A stretch of DNA of 64,000 nucleotides from CAVQHY01 sp963712465 (GTDB lineage: Bacteria > Actinomycetota > Thermoleophilia > Gaiellales > Gaiellaceae), in assembly GCA_963712465.1 (NCBI GenBank), contig CAVQHY010000004.1, positions 372,001 to 436,000 of the forward strand, in the 5' to 3' direction. Below, in pieces: positions 44,508 through 52,331 of the stretch. The stretch's first letter is position 1, and each line of letters opens with the position of its first letter. Under the pieces are notes generated by a model, which did no database searches, was not told the origin of the DNA, and saw only the letters and a program-made list of their open reading frames with translations. The translations under genes and the position numbers were made by a program.

Positions 44508-44800
44508 TGGCGTACGTGGTGATCGCCAAGTGGACGGCGAAGGAGGGCGAGGAGGAGGCGGTGGAGGACGCGATCCGGAAGCTCGTGGGGCCCTCGCGCG
44601 CCGAGCCGGGGATGATCCTCTACCAGGGCCACCGCGATCCGGCCAACCCGCGGCTGTTCGTCTTCTACGAGCAGTACGTCGACGAGGCCGCCTACCAGGC
44701 GCATCTCGAGACCGACCATCTGAAGGAGCACGGCTTCGGCGACGCGATCCCCCGGCTCGAGTCGCGCGAGCGCGAGTTCTACGAGACCTGGGACGTCTGA
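44507..44800 (+). CDS. Antibiotic-biosynthesis-monooxygenase (ABM) fold protein
   Basis: 97 residues: MAYVVIAKWTAKEGEEEAVE, then SRAEPGMILYQGHRDPANPR and LFVFYEQYVDEAAYQAHLET, ending FYETWDV. The E...G...Y......P..F...E.Y....A...H pattern is the ABM family. Such proteins act as cofactor-free oxygenases or isomerases; here likely the last enzyme of the operon. The stop codon TGA touches the inverted-repeat element that follows. Confidence 0.88.
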   Translation: MAYVVIAKWTAKEGEEEAVEDAIRKLVGPSRAEPGMILYQGHRDPANPRLFVFYEQYVDEAAYQAHLETDHLKEHGFGDAIPRLESREREFYETWDV

Positions 44801-44968
44801 GAGGCTTGATGTGAAATCCCAGCACTCCCGGATGACCCCCGCGGCACGGCGCATCTCGCCCCGCTCGCCCTTGCCCGTACCGGGTCTTGGTATGCGCTGC
44901 GGGCGACCGGAGCGACCTGCTTGGTCGCGGACGCCCCCGAAAGCACTCGGATTTCACATCAAACCTCT
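44800..44968. repeat. 169-bp element with 20-bp inverted ends
   Basis: Left end AGAGGCTTGATGTGAAATCC (44800-44819); right end, read inward, AGAGGTTTGATGTGAAATCC (44949-44968): 19 of 20 identical. It is bounded by the TGA of the ABM gene on the left and lies six bases before the MFS start on the right. The end core AGAGGYYTGATGTG also makes the palindrome at 15145-15177. Looks like a small non-autonomous element (MITE-like). Confidence 0.75.
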
Positions 44969-44974
44969 AAGCGC

Positions 44975-46177
44975 TTGAGCGGCGCTAGCCGGGCGGGTCT
45001 CCTCGCCGCGCTCTTCGCGAGCGCGCTGGCCCTTCGCCCGCAACTGGTCGGCATCGGCCCGCTCCTCCCGTCGATCCAGGAGGATCTGGGCATCTCGCAC
45101 GCGGAGGCCGGGTTGCTGGCGACCATCCCCGTCCTCTGCATGGGGCTGTTCGCGCCGCCCGCGCCCTACCTGTCCGCCCGGCTCGGGACGCGTTACGCGA
45201 TCGCGTTTTGCCTCGCGCTGATCGCGGGCTTCGGGATCGTGCGGGCGATCGCTCCGCCCGCGTGGCTCGTGATCGCCCTGACGATCGGGGTCGGTATCGG
45301 CATCGGCTTCGCGGGAGCCCTGCTGCCGGTGGCGGCGAAGGAGCGCTTCGCCGACCGGCCGGCCTTCGTCACGGGCATGTACACGACCGGGATCAACGTC
45401 GGCTCGGCGCTCGCGGCCGTGCTCGCCGTGCCCCTCGCCGCCGTGCTCGGCGGCTGGCGAGGCGCGCTGCTTGCCTTCTCCGTGTTCACGGTGCTCCTGA
45501 TCGTGGTGTGGCTCGCCCAGACGAGAAGACAGCCGTTCGCGGATCCGGCGGACATCTCCCGCCCCCGGCTGCCGTTTCGCAGTCCCGTGGCGTGGCTGCT
45601 CGTGGTCTGCTTCGGCTTTCTCGGGCTGACCTTCTACGGGCTCAACTCGTGGCTACCGGATGCGTACGTCGAGCGCGGCTGGGACGAGGACACCGCGGGC
45701 GCGCTGCTCGCCGTCTACAACATCGCGGCAATTCCTGGCGGTCTGATGATCTCGTGGCTCGCAGACCGGGCCGGCTCGCGGCGGTTCTGGTTCTCGGCTT
45801 CCGTCGGGCTGATGATGGTCGGGATGATCGGTGTCCAGCTCGTCCCGGACGCCGTGTGGCTCTGGGTGACGATGATGGGGCTCGCGAACGGGACGCTCTT
45901 CGCGCTGGTGATGACGCTTCCGCTCGACGTGTCCGACGACCCGCAGCAGGTCGGAGCCGTCGCAGGGATGATGCTGGGCGTCGGCTACACGGTCGCGGCC
46001 CTCTCCCCCTTCGTGCTCGGGGCGGTGCGCGACGCGACCGGCAGCTATGTCGCGACGCTGTGGGTCGTGGTCGGCTTCATCAGCGCGCTGTTCGCGGTGT
46101 CGCTCCTGCTCACCCGGGAGCGGCTCCATCGCGGCGTCGGGGCGCCGGCGCCGGCTATTGCCCGCGGTAGGTCGTGA
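44975..46177 (+). CDS. MFS transporter, cyanate/nitroimidazole (CynX/NimT) type
   Basis: About 400 residues and 12 membrane helices. Begins, from TTG 44975, SGASRAGLLAALFASALALR with the family motif RPQLVGIGPLLPSIQEDLGI, and has YLSARLGTRYAIAFCLALIA as the loop 2-3 motif. Start uncertain: the frame stays open back through the repeat to 44921, so the original N-terminus may have been altered by the element. Probably imports the substrate of the upstream operon. Confidence 0.88.
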   Translation: MSGASRAGLLAALFASALALRPQLVGIGPLLPSIQEDLGISHAEAGLLATIPVLCMGLFAPPAPYLSARLGTRYAIAFCLALIAGFGIVRAIAPPAWLVIALTIGVGIGIGFAGALLPVAAKERFADRPAFVTGMYTTGINVGSALAAVLAVPLAAVLGGWRGALLAFSVFTVLLIVVWLAQTRRQPFADPADISRPRLPFRSPVAWLLVVCFGFLGLTFYGLNSWLPDAYVERGWDEDTAGALLAVYNIAAIPGGLMISWLADRAGSRRFWFSASVGLMMVGMIGVQLVPDAVWLWVTMMGLANGTLFALVMTLPLDVSDDPQQVGAVAGMMLGVGYTVAALSPFVLGAVRDATGSYVATLWVVVGFISALFAVSLLLTRERLHRGVGAPAPAIARGRS

Positions 46178-46604
46178 CGGTGACGGTGCGCGTCGGCTCC
46201 GTCCTGCGCGGGCGCAGGATCAGAGCGAGAACCGTATTGACGAGCCAGATGATGATCGTGGCGCCGACGTAGGACCAGAAGCCCCCGACCACGAGGTTGG
46301 GGACGATCAGGCTCGTCAGCCAGAGCATGCCCATGTTGATGAAGAAGAGGCCGAGGCCGAGAGTGAGGATGATCGCGACGATCCCGAGCAGGATGAAGAT
46401 CGGCCGGACGAACGTGTTGACGAGCGCGAAGACGAACGCGGCGATCACCAGCGTCCACCAGTCGTCGCCATAGCTCATCGACGAGATCACCCAGGACGCA
46501 ACGAACAGCGCGACGATGTTCGACAGCCACGAGAAGACGAACATCTTCGCGAACTGTCCCCAGCCGCCGGGCTGGTACGGAAACCGGGTCTCAGGCGTGG
46601 CCAC
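46155..46604 (-). CDS. Phage-holin-IV-family membrane protein
   Basis: 149 residues with four membrane helices (FVFSWLSNIVALFVASWVIS; TLVIAAFVFALVNTFVRPIF; GIVAIILTLGLGLFFINMGM; SYVGATIIIWLVNTVLALIL). VNTFVRPIF and FINMGMLWLTS are hallmarks of the four-TM holin superfamily IV (DUF360-like). Widespread in actinobacteria outside phages; role unknown. Its 3-prime end overlaps the MFS gene by 23 bases tail to tail. Confidence 0.85.
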   Translation of the reverse strand: MATPETRFPYQPGGWGQFAKMFVFSWLSNIVALFVASWVISSMSYGDDWWTLVIAAFVFALVNTFVRPIFILLGIVAIILTLGLGLFFINMGMLWLTSLIVPNLVVGGFWSYVGATIIIWLVNTVLALILRPRRTEPTRTVTVTTYRGQ

Positions 46605-47517
46605 GGAAGTGCTCCACCGTCGCTCGGATGCCCTCCGCGAGGGGTGTCACCGGGGCCGGATGCGCCGCGGCAGCAAACTCCTCTGGGACCGGGAGCTGCA
46701 CGTCGTCGAACGATATCGAACCGGCCGCTCCGGGAACCGCCGCCTCGATCGCGGCCACGAACTCGCGCATGTGCACCGGCGGCCCACCCAGGTTGCCGAC
46801 CAGGGCACCCTCTCGGGCGGCGCGCGCGGCCGACACGAAGGTCGCCGCCGCGTCGGGCGCATAGTGGTACTGCGCAACTCCGCCGAAGCCGATGTGGAAC
46901 GGCTTGCCCTGGACGGCCGCCCCGATCGCGAGCGTCGGCGCCGCGGTCAGGCCCGTGTCGCGCCCCGGTCCGTAGACGACGTACGGGCGCAGGCCGACGC
47001 TCGGGACGCCGTCGTCGAGCCAGTAGACCCGCGCCGTGCCCTCGTTCGCGAGCTTGTGCACGCCGTAGTGGGTCACCGGGTGGCCGTCGGCTTCCTCGGC
47101 CACGAGCGAGCCGTCGGCCCTGTCGTACGCCGCCGCCGAGCTCGCGTAGGCGAGGCCGGCAATGCGGTCGCGTCGCCGCTTCACCGCCTCGAAGACGTTG
47201 ACGGTGCCGACGACGTTCACGTGCGCGCCGCGCGGCGGGTCGGCCTTCGCGAGCGGGATCAGCATCGCCGCCAGGTGGATCACGTGCGTCACCCGGTGCT
47301 CGTCGAGCGCGCTCTCGAGGCCGGCGAACTCGGTCACGTCGCCGACCACGTGAGGCACCCGGGCGAGCTGCTCGGGCGTCATGATCGCCTCGAGTCGCCG
47401 GCGATCCTGGCCGAGGTCGAACGTGACGACGTCGACGCCTTCATGCATCAGCTGCCGTGTCGCCCAGGCGCCGATGCACCCGAGCGCGCCCGTGATCAGG
47501 AAGCGCTCGTCAGACAC
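46591..47517 (-). CDS. NAD-dependent epimerase/dehydratase
   Basis: 308 residues, extended SDR. Rossmann motif FLITGALGCIGAWATRQLMH, the Ser/Tyr/Lys region LAYASSAAAYD and THYGVHKLANEGTARVYW, and SVGLRPYVVYGPGRD. Overlaps the holin-like gene (14 bases) and the DapA-family gene (8 bases), so these three plus the SDR form one minus-strand unit. Probably acts on a sugar or sugar acid. Confidence 0.9.
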   Translation of the reverse strand: MSDERFLITGALGCIGAWATRQLMHEGVDVVTFDLGQDRRRLEAIMTPEQLARVPHVVGDVTEFAGLESALDEHRVTHVIHLAAMLIPLAKADPPRGAHVNVVGTVNVFEAVKRRRDRIAGLAYASSAAAYDRADGSLVAEEADGHPVTHYGVHKLANEGTARVYWLDDGVPSVGLRPYVVYGPGRDTGLTAAPTLAIGAAVQGKPFHIGFGGVAQYHYAPDAAATFVSAARAAREGALVGNLGGPPVHMREFVAAIEAAVPGAAGSISFDDVQLPVPEEFAAAAHPAPVTPLAEGIRATVEHFRGHA

Positions 47518-48415
47518 GCGCGGCCAGGCTCTGCTGGACGGAATGCGACTCGGCGGGCGTCAGCTCGCGAAGCGGGGGCCGCACCGCCGAGCGCGGCAGC
47601 CCGGCGACGAGGTGGAGGACGAGCTTCAGCGCCGCCTGGATCGGCATGCGGTCGACGAGCGCCCGCATCTCCGCGACGACGTCCTGGGCCGACGCGTCGC
47701 CCCCCTTCTGCATCCGCTCGAACTCCGAGGGCAGGACGTTCGCCGTCGCCGAGATGACGCCTGGCCCGCCGGCGGCGTAGGCCTTCGCGACGAGCCCGTC
47801 GGTGCCGTTCAGGATCGCGAGCGACGGGAACTCCGAGAGCAGCCGGAGCGTGTGGTCGAAGTCGCGGCCGGAGTCCTTCACGCCGGCGACCTTCGGGCCG
47901 AAGCGGTCGACGAGAGCGCGCAGCGTCTCCTCCTCGATCGCCACCCGGGTCTGACGCGGGATGTGGTACAGGACGACGCGCGCCTCGTCCGGGAGCGCCT
48001 CGAGCAGGCGCGAGAGATACTCGATGACGCCTTCCGGATCCGGCACGTAGTAGGTCGGCGGCGCGACGAGGACGGCTGCGACGCCCAGCTCGACGGCGAA
48101 GCGGGAGAGCTCGATCGTCTCCGGGAGGTTCGTGCACCCGGTGCCCGGAACCTGGGCCACGCCGCTCGCGTGCGCGGCGAGCCGCTCGATCAGCGCCTTG
48201 CGCTCGGCGACCGCGAGCGAGGCGCCCTCCCCGGTCGTGCCCATCGGCGAGACCGTCTCGACGCCGTGCTCGACGAGCCAGTCGACGTGGGCTGCGAGGA
48301 GACCGTGGTCGATCTCCGCGCCGCCGGGCGTGAACGGGGTCAGCAGCGCCGGGATCGTCCCCGCAAGCGCGCTAGGGGCCTGTCCGGAAACCCTCGCCAC
48401 GCCCGGAGGGGTCAC
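47510..48415 (-). CDS. DapA-family aldolase (dihydrodipicolinate synthase/N-acetylneuraminate lyase superfamily)
   Basis: About 301 residues. GTIPALLTPFTPGGAEIDHG start, PMGTTGEGASLAVAERKAL substrate loop, Tyr in VVLYHIPRQT, Schiff-base Lys in VAGVKDSGRDFD. The context (epimerase, SDR) suggests a sugar-acid aldolase or dehydratase and not lysine synthesis. The first 12-16 codons come from the inverted-repeat element at 48372-48458, so the GTG start (48415 or 48400) seems to have been provided by that insertion. Confidence 0.87.
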   Translation of the reverse strand: MTPPGVARVSGQAPSALAGTIPALLTPFTPGGAEIDHGLLAAHVDWLVEHGVETVSPMGTTGEGASLAVAERKALIERLAAHASGVAQVPGTGCTNLPETIELSRFAVELGVAAVLVAPPTYYVPDPEGVIEYLSRLLEALPDEARVVLYHIPRQTRVAIEEETLRALVDRFGPKVAGVKDSGRDFDHTLRLLSEFPSLAILNGTDGLVAKAYAAGGPGVISATANVLPSEFERMQKGGDASAQDVVAEMRALVDRMPIQAALKLVLHLVAGLPRSAVRPPLRELTPAESHSVQQSLAARV

Positions 48416-48458
48416 GCGCGAGTCCCGAACGCACCGGGGCTTCCGGACAGACTCCTAG
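48372..48458. repeat. 87-bp inverted-repeat element bounded by CTAG
   Basis: Left end CTAGGGGCCTGTCCGGAAAC (48372-48391); right end read inward CTAGGAGTCTGTCCGGAAGC; 16 of 20 match. The right CTAG includes the TAG stop of the SDR gene; the left end encodes the N-terminus of the DapA-family protein. GTTTCCGGACGGGCTCAT near 55061 shares the TCCGGAAAC core. Confidence 0.7.
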
Positions 48459-49177
48459 TAGGTGGCACGGCCGCCGGAGATGTCGAACGTGGCGCCGGTC
48501 GAGAACGAGAGGTCCTCGCTCGCGAGGAAGGCGACGAGCTTCGCCACCTCCTCGGGCCGGCCGACCCGGCCGAGCGGGATGCGCTCGACCATGTAGTCGA
48601 CGTGCTCCTGCGAGAGCTGGTCGAGGATCGGCGTTTGGATCACGGCCGGGGCGATGCAGTTGACGAGGATGCCCGTGCCGGCGACGTCCTTGCCGATCGC
48701 CTTCGTCATCCCGATCACGGCCGCCTTGGACGCCGAGTAGGCCGCCGCCATCGGATTGCCCTCCTTGCCGGCGATCGACGCCACGTTGACGACGCGTCCG
48801 TAGCTGCGGGAGATCATCCCGGGAATGACGGCGCGGTTGGCGAAGAAGACGCCGTTCGCGTTGATCGCGAACACTCGGTTCCACTCCTCGTCGGAGACGT
48901 CGGCCGTGCGCAGCGAGTCGCCGCCCACCCCGGCTGAGCAGACGAGGACGTCGAGCCGCCCCAGCTCGCTCTCGACGCGCGCTACCGCGCCGTTCAGGTC
49001 GGCGGAGCGGGTGACGTCACCGGAGATCCCGAGGTCCCCCGGCGCTGCCTCTGCCGCAAGGTCGAACACCGCCACCGCCGCGCCGCCGCCGCGGAGCTCC
49101 TCGACCACGGCGCGGCCGATGCCGCTCGCGCCACCCGTGACGAGCGCGACGCGGCCGCTGAAGTCGTGGGAGCTCAC
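48455..49177 (-). CDS. Short-chain dehydrogenase/reductase
   Basis: 240 residues. Classical SDR: VTGGASGIGRAVVEEL (NAD(P) motif), VCSAGVGG, Ser in VASIAGKEG, catalytic YSASK in AAAYSASKAAVIGMTKAIG, and C-terminal ISGG. Starts at GTG 49177 and is divergent from the diol dehydratase genes, with only 25 bases between the start codons. Reduces or oxidises a hydroxy intermediate of the same sugar/diol pathway. Confidence 0.93.
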   Translation of the reverse strand: MSSHDFSGRVALVTGGASGIGRAVVEELRGGGAAVAVFDLAAEAAPGDLGISGDVTRSADLNGAVARVESELGRLDVLVCSAGVGGDSLRTADVSDEEWNRVFAINANGVFFANRAVIPGMISRSYGRVVNVASIAGKEGNPMAAAYSASKAAVIGMTKAIGKDVAGTGILVNCIAPAVIQTPILDQLSQEHVDYMVERIPLGRVGRPEEVAKLVAFLASEDLSFSTGATFDISGGRATY

Positions 49178-49186
49178 GGGCGCCCT

Positions 49187-49196
49187 ACTCTAAGCT
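49187..49196. promoter_or_regulatory. Overlapping divergent -10-like boxes
   Basis: Forward TAAGCT (49191-49196) ends six bases before the GTG of the small dehydratase subunit; reverse TAGAGT (49192 to 49187) ends nine bases before the GTG of the SDR. The two share two base pairs, so both promoters, if real, would exclude each other. Confidence 0.4.
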
Positions 49197-49202
49197 CTTT
49201 CC

Positions 49203-49643
49203 GTGGAGTTCGATCCGGTCAGCGACTATCCACTCGGGTCGCGGCGTCTCGACCTCGTCTCGACCCCGTCGGGCCTCGGGCTCGACGAGGTAACGATGGC
49301 AGCCGTCCGTGAGGGCCTCGTCGACGCGGACGAGATCCGGGCGACACCGGAGACGCTCAGGATGCAGTCGGCAGTGGCGCTCGCGGCCGGCCGCGCCCAG
49401 CTCGCCGACAACCTCGCGCGGGCGGCCGAGCTCGCGTCGATTCCCGCCGCAGCCGTGCTCGAGATCTACACGGCGCTCAGGCCACACCGCTCGACGGCTG
49501 CCGTCCTCGGCGAGTGGGCCGACCGGCTCGAGTCGGCCTACGCTGCACCGTTGTCGGCCGCCTTCGTCCGCGAGGCGTGCGCGGTCTACGCGGAGCGCGG
49601 CCTGCTCGCGACCGCGTCCGGTGAGCGGGCAGCAGCGGTCTAG
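49203..49643 (+). CDS. pduE: B12-dependent diol/glycerol dehydratase, small subunit
   Basis: 146 residues. DYPLGSRRLDLVSTPSGLGL, ETLRMQSAVALAAGRAQLAD, NLARAAELASIPAAAVLEIY and TALRPHRST are the family core. The small subunit is part of the alpha2-beta2-gamma2 enzyme that converts 1,2-propanediol or glycerol to an aldehyde with adenosylcobalamin. Unusually it precedes the other subunits and overlaps them by 23 bases. Confidence 0.93.
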   Translation: MEFDPVSDYPLGSRRLDLVSTPSGLGLDEVTMAAVREGLVDADEIRATPETLRMQSAVALAAGRAQLADNLARAAELASIPAAAVLEIYTALRPHRSTAAVLGEWADRLESAYAAPLSAAFVREACAVYAERGLLATASGERAAAV

Positions 49644-51864
49644 GCGCTTCCTCTCGCGAGAGGAGCGCGAGCTTCGCCGGGAGCTGGTGATCGCTCCGTG
49701 GCCCGAGCTCGGCCTCGTCGCGATGAACGGGCCGGACGATCCCTGCCCCGAGCTCGTCGTCGAGGGCGGCGACGTGATCCGCCTCGACGGGCGGGCGCGG
49801 GACGAGTTCGACGTGCTCGACCACTTCCTCGTGCGCCACGGTCTCGACCTCGACGTCGCGGCCGAGGCGGCGGAGCTGGCCGACGACGAGGTCGCGCGGC
49901 GGCTCGTCGACGTCGACACGCCTCGCGAGGAGCTCGTGCGGCTCTCGAAGGGCCTCACGCCGGCTCGGCTCGCCCGCGTGGTCGGTTCGCTCGAGCCGGT
50001 CGAGCTCATGTTCGCGCTCCGGAAGCTGCGCGCCCGACGGCGGCCCGGCAACCAGGCGCACGTCACGAACCTGAAGGAGAACCCGGCGCTGCTGGCGGCC
50101 GACGCCGCCGAGGCCGCGGCACGGGGCTTCGCGGAGATCGAGACGACGGTCGGCGTCGCCCGCTACGCGCCGCTGAATGCGATCGCGATCCTGGTCGGCT
50201 CGCAGACCGGCCGGCCGGGCGTGATGACTCAGTGCGCGGTCGAGGAGCGGCGAAACCTCCAGCTGGCGATCCAGGGGCTCGTCACCTACGCGGAGACGCT
50301 CTCCGTCTACGGAACCGAGCCCGTCTTCGTCGACGGCGACGACACGCCCTGGTCGAAGGCGTTCCTCGCGTCCGCGTACGCCTCGCGCGGCGTCAAGGTG
50401 CGCTTCACGTCGGGTGGGGGCTCCGAAGCGCTGATGGGACACGCGCAGGGAAAGTCGATGCTCTACCTCGAAGCGCGCTGCCTCGCAGTCATCCGCGCGG
50501 CCGGCTCCCAGGGGGTTCAGAACGGCTCGATCTCGGTCGTGGCGCTCGCGCTCAGCGTCCCTGGCGGCACGCGCGAGATCCTCGCCGAGAACGTGATCGC
50601 GGCCTGGCTCGACCTCGAGGTCGCCTCGGGCAACGACGCGATCGCCTCGCACTCGCCGATCCGCAAGACGGCGAAGTTGATGGGCCAGTTCCTTCCCGGC
50701 ACGGATTTCGTCACCTCGGGGTACTCGGTCATGCCGCGCCGCGACAACACGTTCGGCGGCGGCAACTACGACGCCGACGACCTCGACGAGTGGCTGACGA
50801 TCCAGCGCGACTGGCAGGTAGACGCCGGGATCGAGCCGCTTGCGGAGGACGAGGCCGTGGCGATCCGCGAGCGGGCGGCACGCGCGATCCAGGCGGTGTT
50901 CGACGGGCTGGGCTTCCCGCCCGTGACCGACCGGGAGGTGGAGGCCGCCACCTACGGATACGCGTCCGACGACCTCCCCGACCGCGACCGGGCCGCCGAC
51001 GTCGAGGCAGGCGACCGCGTCTTCGAGGAGGAGATCTCCGGCGTCGACGTCGCCCGCGTCCTCGACCAGCGCGGTTTCGGCGACGTCGCCGAGGCGGTGC
51101 TCGGGATGCAGCGCCAGCGGGTGTCTGCCGACTACCTGCAGACGTCCTCGGTGATCGATTCCGAGGGAACGGTGCACTCGGCCGTGAACGACCCGAACCT
51201 CTACTCGGGCCCGGGAACCGGCTACCGGCTCGAGGGCGAGCGCTGGACGCGCCTCCACGCGTTGCCGTACGAGCTCGATCCTCGGGCGCTCGCCGCGGAG
51301 GAGGCCGCTGGTGCGGCCGCGGCCGTCGCCGAGCTGGGCGAGGCGGCTCCGGGCGAGCGGCCGGACGAGGTCGTCATCGCGATCGGGCCGGCGTTCGGAG
51401 AGGCGATCCGACGGACGATCGCCGGCCATGCCCACCGCGACGTTCTCGAGGCGCTCGTCGCGGGCGTTTGCGAAGGCGGGGGCGAGCCGCGCCTCGTCAG
51501 GGTGCGTCGAGCCGCGGACGTCGCCTTCATCGGACACGACGGCGCGAAGCTGTCGGGCTCCGGTGTCGCGATCGGCCTCCAGTCCAAGGGCACCGCGCTC
51601 ATCCACCGCGCCGATCTCCAGCCGCTGGACAACCTCGAGCTCTTCGGCATGGCGCCTCTGCTGACGCTCGACTCCTACCGGGCGATCGGCCGCAACGCCG
51701 CGGGCTACGCCCTCGGCAACCGCGTCGGGCCCGTGCCGCTCGAGCTCGACAACTTCGCCCGGGCCAAGCTGATCGTGCAGACCACGCTCATGCACGCCCG
51801 CGAGACCGAGGCAATCGTGCCGGGGGCCGCGCCCGTCGAGCTCGAGCTCGCCTCGCAGCCGTAG
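49621..51864 (+). CDS. pduCD: B12-dependent diol/glycerol dehydratase, fused large and medium subunits
   Basis: 747 residues from GTG 49621. Residues 1 to about 550 are the large subunit: AYASRGVKVRFTSGGGSEAL, SMLYLEARCLAVIRAAGSQG, GQFLPGTDFVTSGYSVMPRR, and YLQTSSVIDSEGTVHSAVND. From about 575 is the medium subunit: VVIAIGPAFGEAIRRTIAGH, DVAFIGHDGAKLSGSGVAIG and LELFGMAPLLTLDSYRAIGR. In enterobacteria these are separate genes (PduC 554, PduD 224). No reactivase or microcompartment genes are in the window. Confidence 0.94.
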   Translation: MSGQQRSRRFLSREERELRRELVIAPWPELGLVAMNGPDDPCPELVVEGGDVIRLDGRARDEFDVLDHFLVRHGLDLDVAAEAAELADDEVARRLVDVDTPREELVRLSKGLTPARLARVVGSLEPVELMFALRKLRARRRPGNQAHVTNLKENPALLAADAAEAAARGFAEIETTVGVARYAPLNAIAILVGSQTGRPGVMTQCAVEERRNLQLAIQGLVTYAETLSVYGTEPVFVDGDDTPWSKAFLASAYASRGVKVRFTSGGGSEALMGHAQGKSMLYLEARCLAVIRAAGSQGVQNGSISVVALALSVPGGTREILAENVIAAWLDLEVASGNDAIASHSPIRKTAKLMGQFLPGTDFVTSGYSVMPRRDNTFGGGNYDADDLDEWLTIQRDWQVDAGIEPLAEDEAVAIRERAARAIQAVFDGLGFPPVTDREVEAATYGYASDDLPDRDRAADVEAGDRVFEEEISGVDVARVLDQRGFGDVAEAVLGMQRQRVSADYLQTSSVIDSEGTVHSAVNDPNLYSGPGTGYRLEGERWTRLHALPYELDPRALAAEEAAGAAAAVAELGEAAPGERPDEVVIAIGPAFGEAIRRTIAGHAHRDVLEALVAGVCEGGGEPRLVRVRRAADVAFIGHDGAKLSGSGVAIGLQSKGTALIHRADLQPLDNLELFGMAPLLTLDSYRAIGRNAAGYALGNRVGPVPLELDNFARAKLIVQTTLMHARETEAIVPGAAPVELELASQP

Positions 51865-51908
51865 GACACAGCCGCGTCCGGACGCCGCCCCTCGGCCACG
51901 GCCAGCGG

Positions 51909-52097
51909 CTACCCGGCCGGCTTGCCGGCGACGCCCCAGTTCTTCGGCGAGACGCCCTCGACGATGACGTGCGTGTGCTCGCGGACGCCCTCGTCCTCGC
52001 ACGCGCGGACGAGGCCTTCCGTCAGCTCGCTGATGATCTTCGGAATCGACTCCTCGTTGACGCGGCGGTCGTACAGCTTGACCTCGATGAGCGGCAC
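51909..52097 (-). CDS. 4-oxalocrotonate tautomerase-like protein
   Basis: 62 residues starting with GTG and Pro2 (MPLIEVKLYDRRVNEESIPK), giving the catalytic N-terminal proline after Met removal. Then IISELTEGLVRACED and THVIVEGVSPKNWGVAGKPA, as in short tautomerases. AAGGAG lies eight bases before the start. Catalyses keto-enol tautomerism; partner pathway unknown. Confidence 0.88.
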   Translation of the reverse strand: MPLIEVKLYDRRVNEESIPKIISELTEGLVRACEDEGVREHTHVIVEGVSPKNWGVAGKPAG

Positions 52098-52148
52098 GTT
52101 TCTCTCCTTTCGCGCGGTGACCGGTTGAGCCTACGCGATAATCCCCCG

Positions 52149-52328
52149 ATGGCCGACCTCGACGAGCCGGCGCAGAAGCTGGTCGCCGCTGCCCAGCACC
52201 TGCGCGGCGCGGATCACGACCTGCGGATGGTCATCACCATGCTCCGGCAGCAGGGCCGCGAGGTTCCGGACACGATCGAGGACGCGCTCGCGTGCGTCGC
52301 CGACGCACTCGAGATCCTCGACTCGTAG
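52149..52328 (+). CDS. Small helical protein of unknown function
   Basis: 59 residues, MADLDEPAQKLVAAAQHLRG, ending VPDTIEDALACVADALEILD. Mostly helix. GATAAT ends six bases before the ATG, implying a leaderless transcript. Convergent with greA, leaving only three bases between them. No family recognised. Confidence 0.6.
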   Translation: MADLDEPAQKLVAAAQHLRGADHDLRMVITMLRQQGREVPDTIEDALACVADALEILDS

Positions 52329-52331
52329 GCC

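Noticed and set aside
49477..52002. Minus-strand open frame of 841 codons opposite the diol dehydratase
   Set aside because: Shadow of a well-conserved plus-strand gene; composition is low-complexity R/D/V/E.
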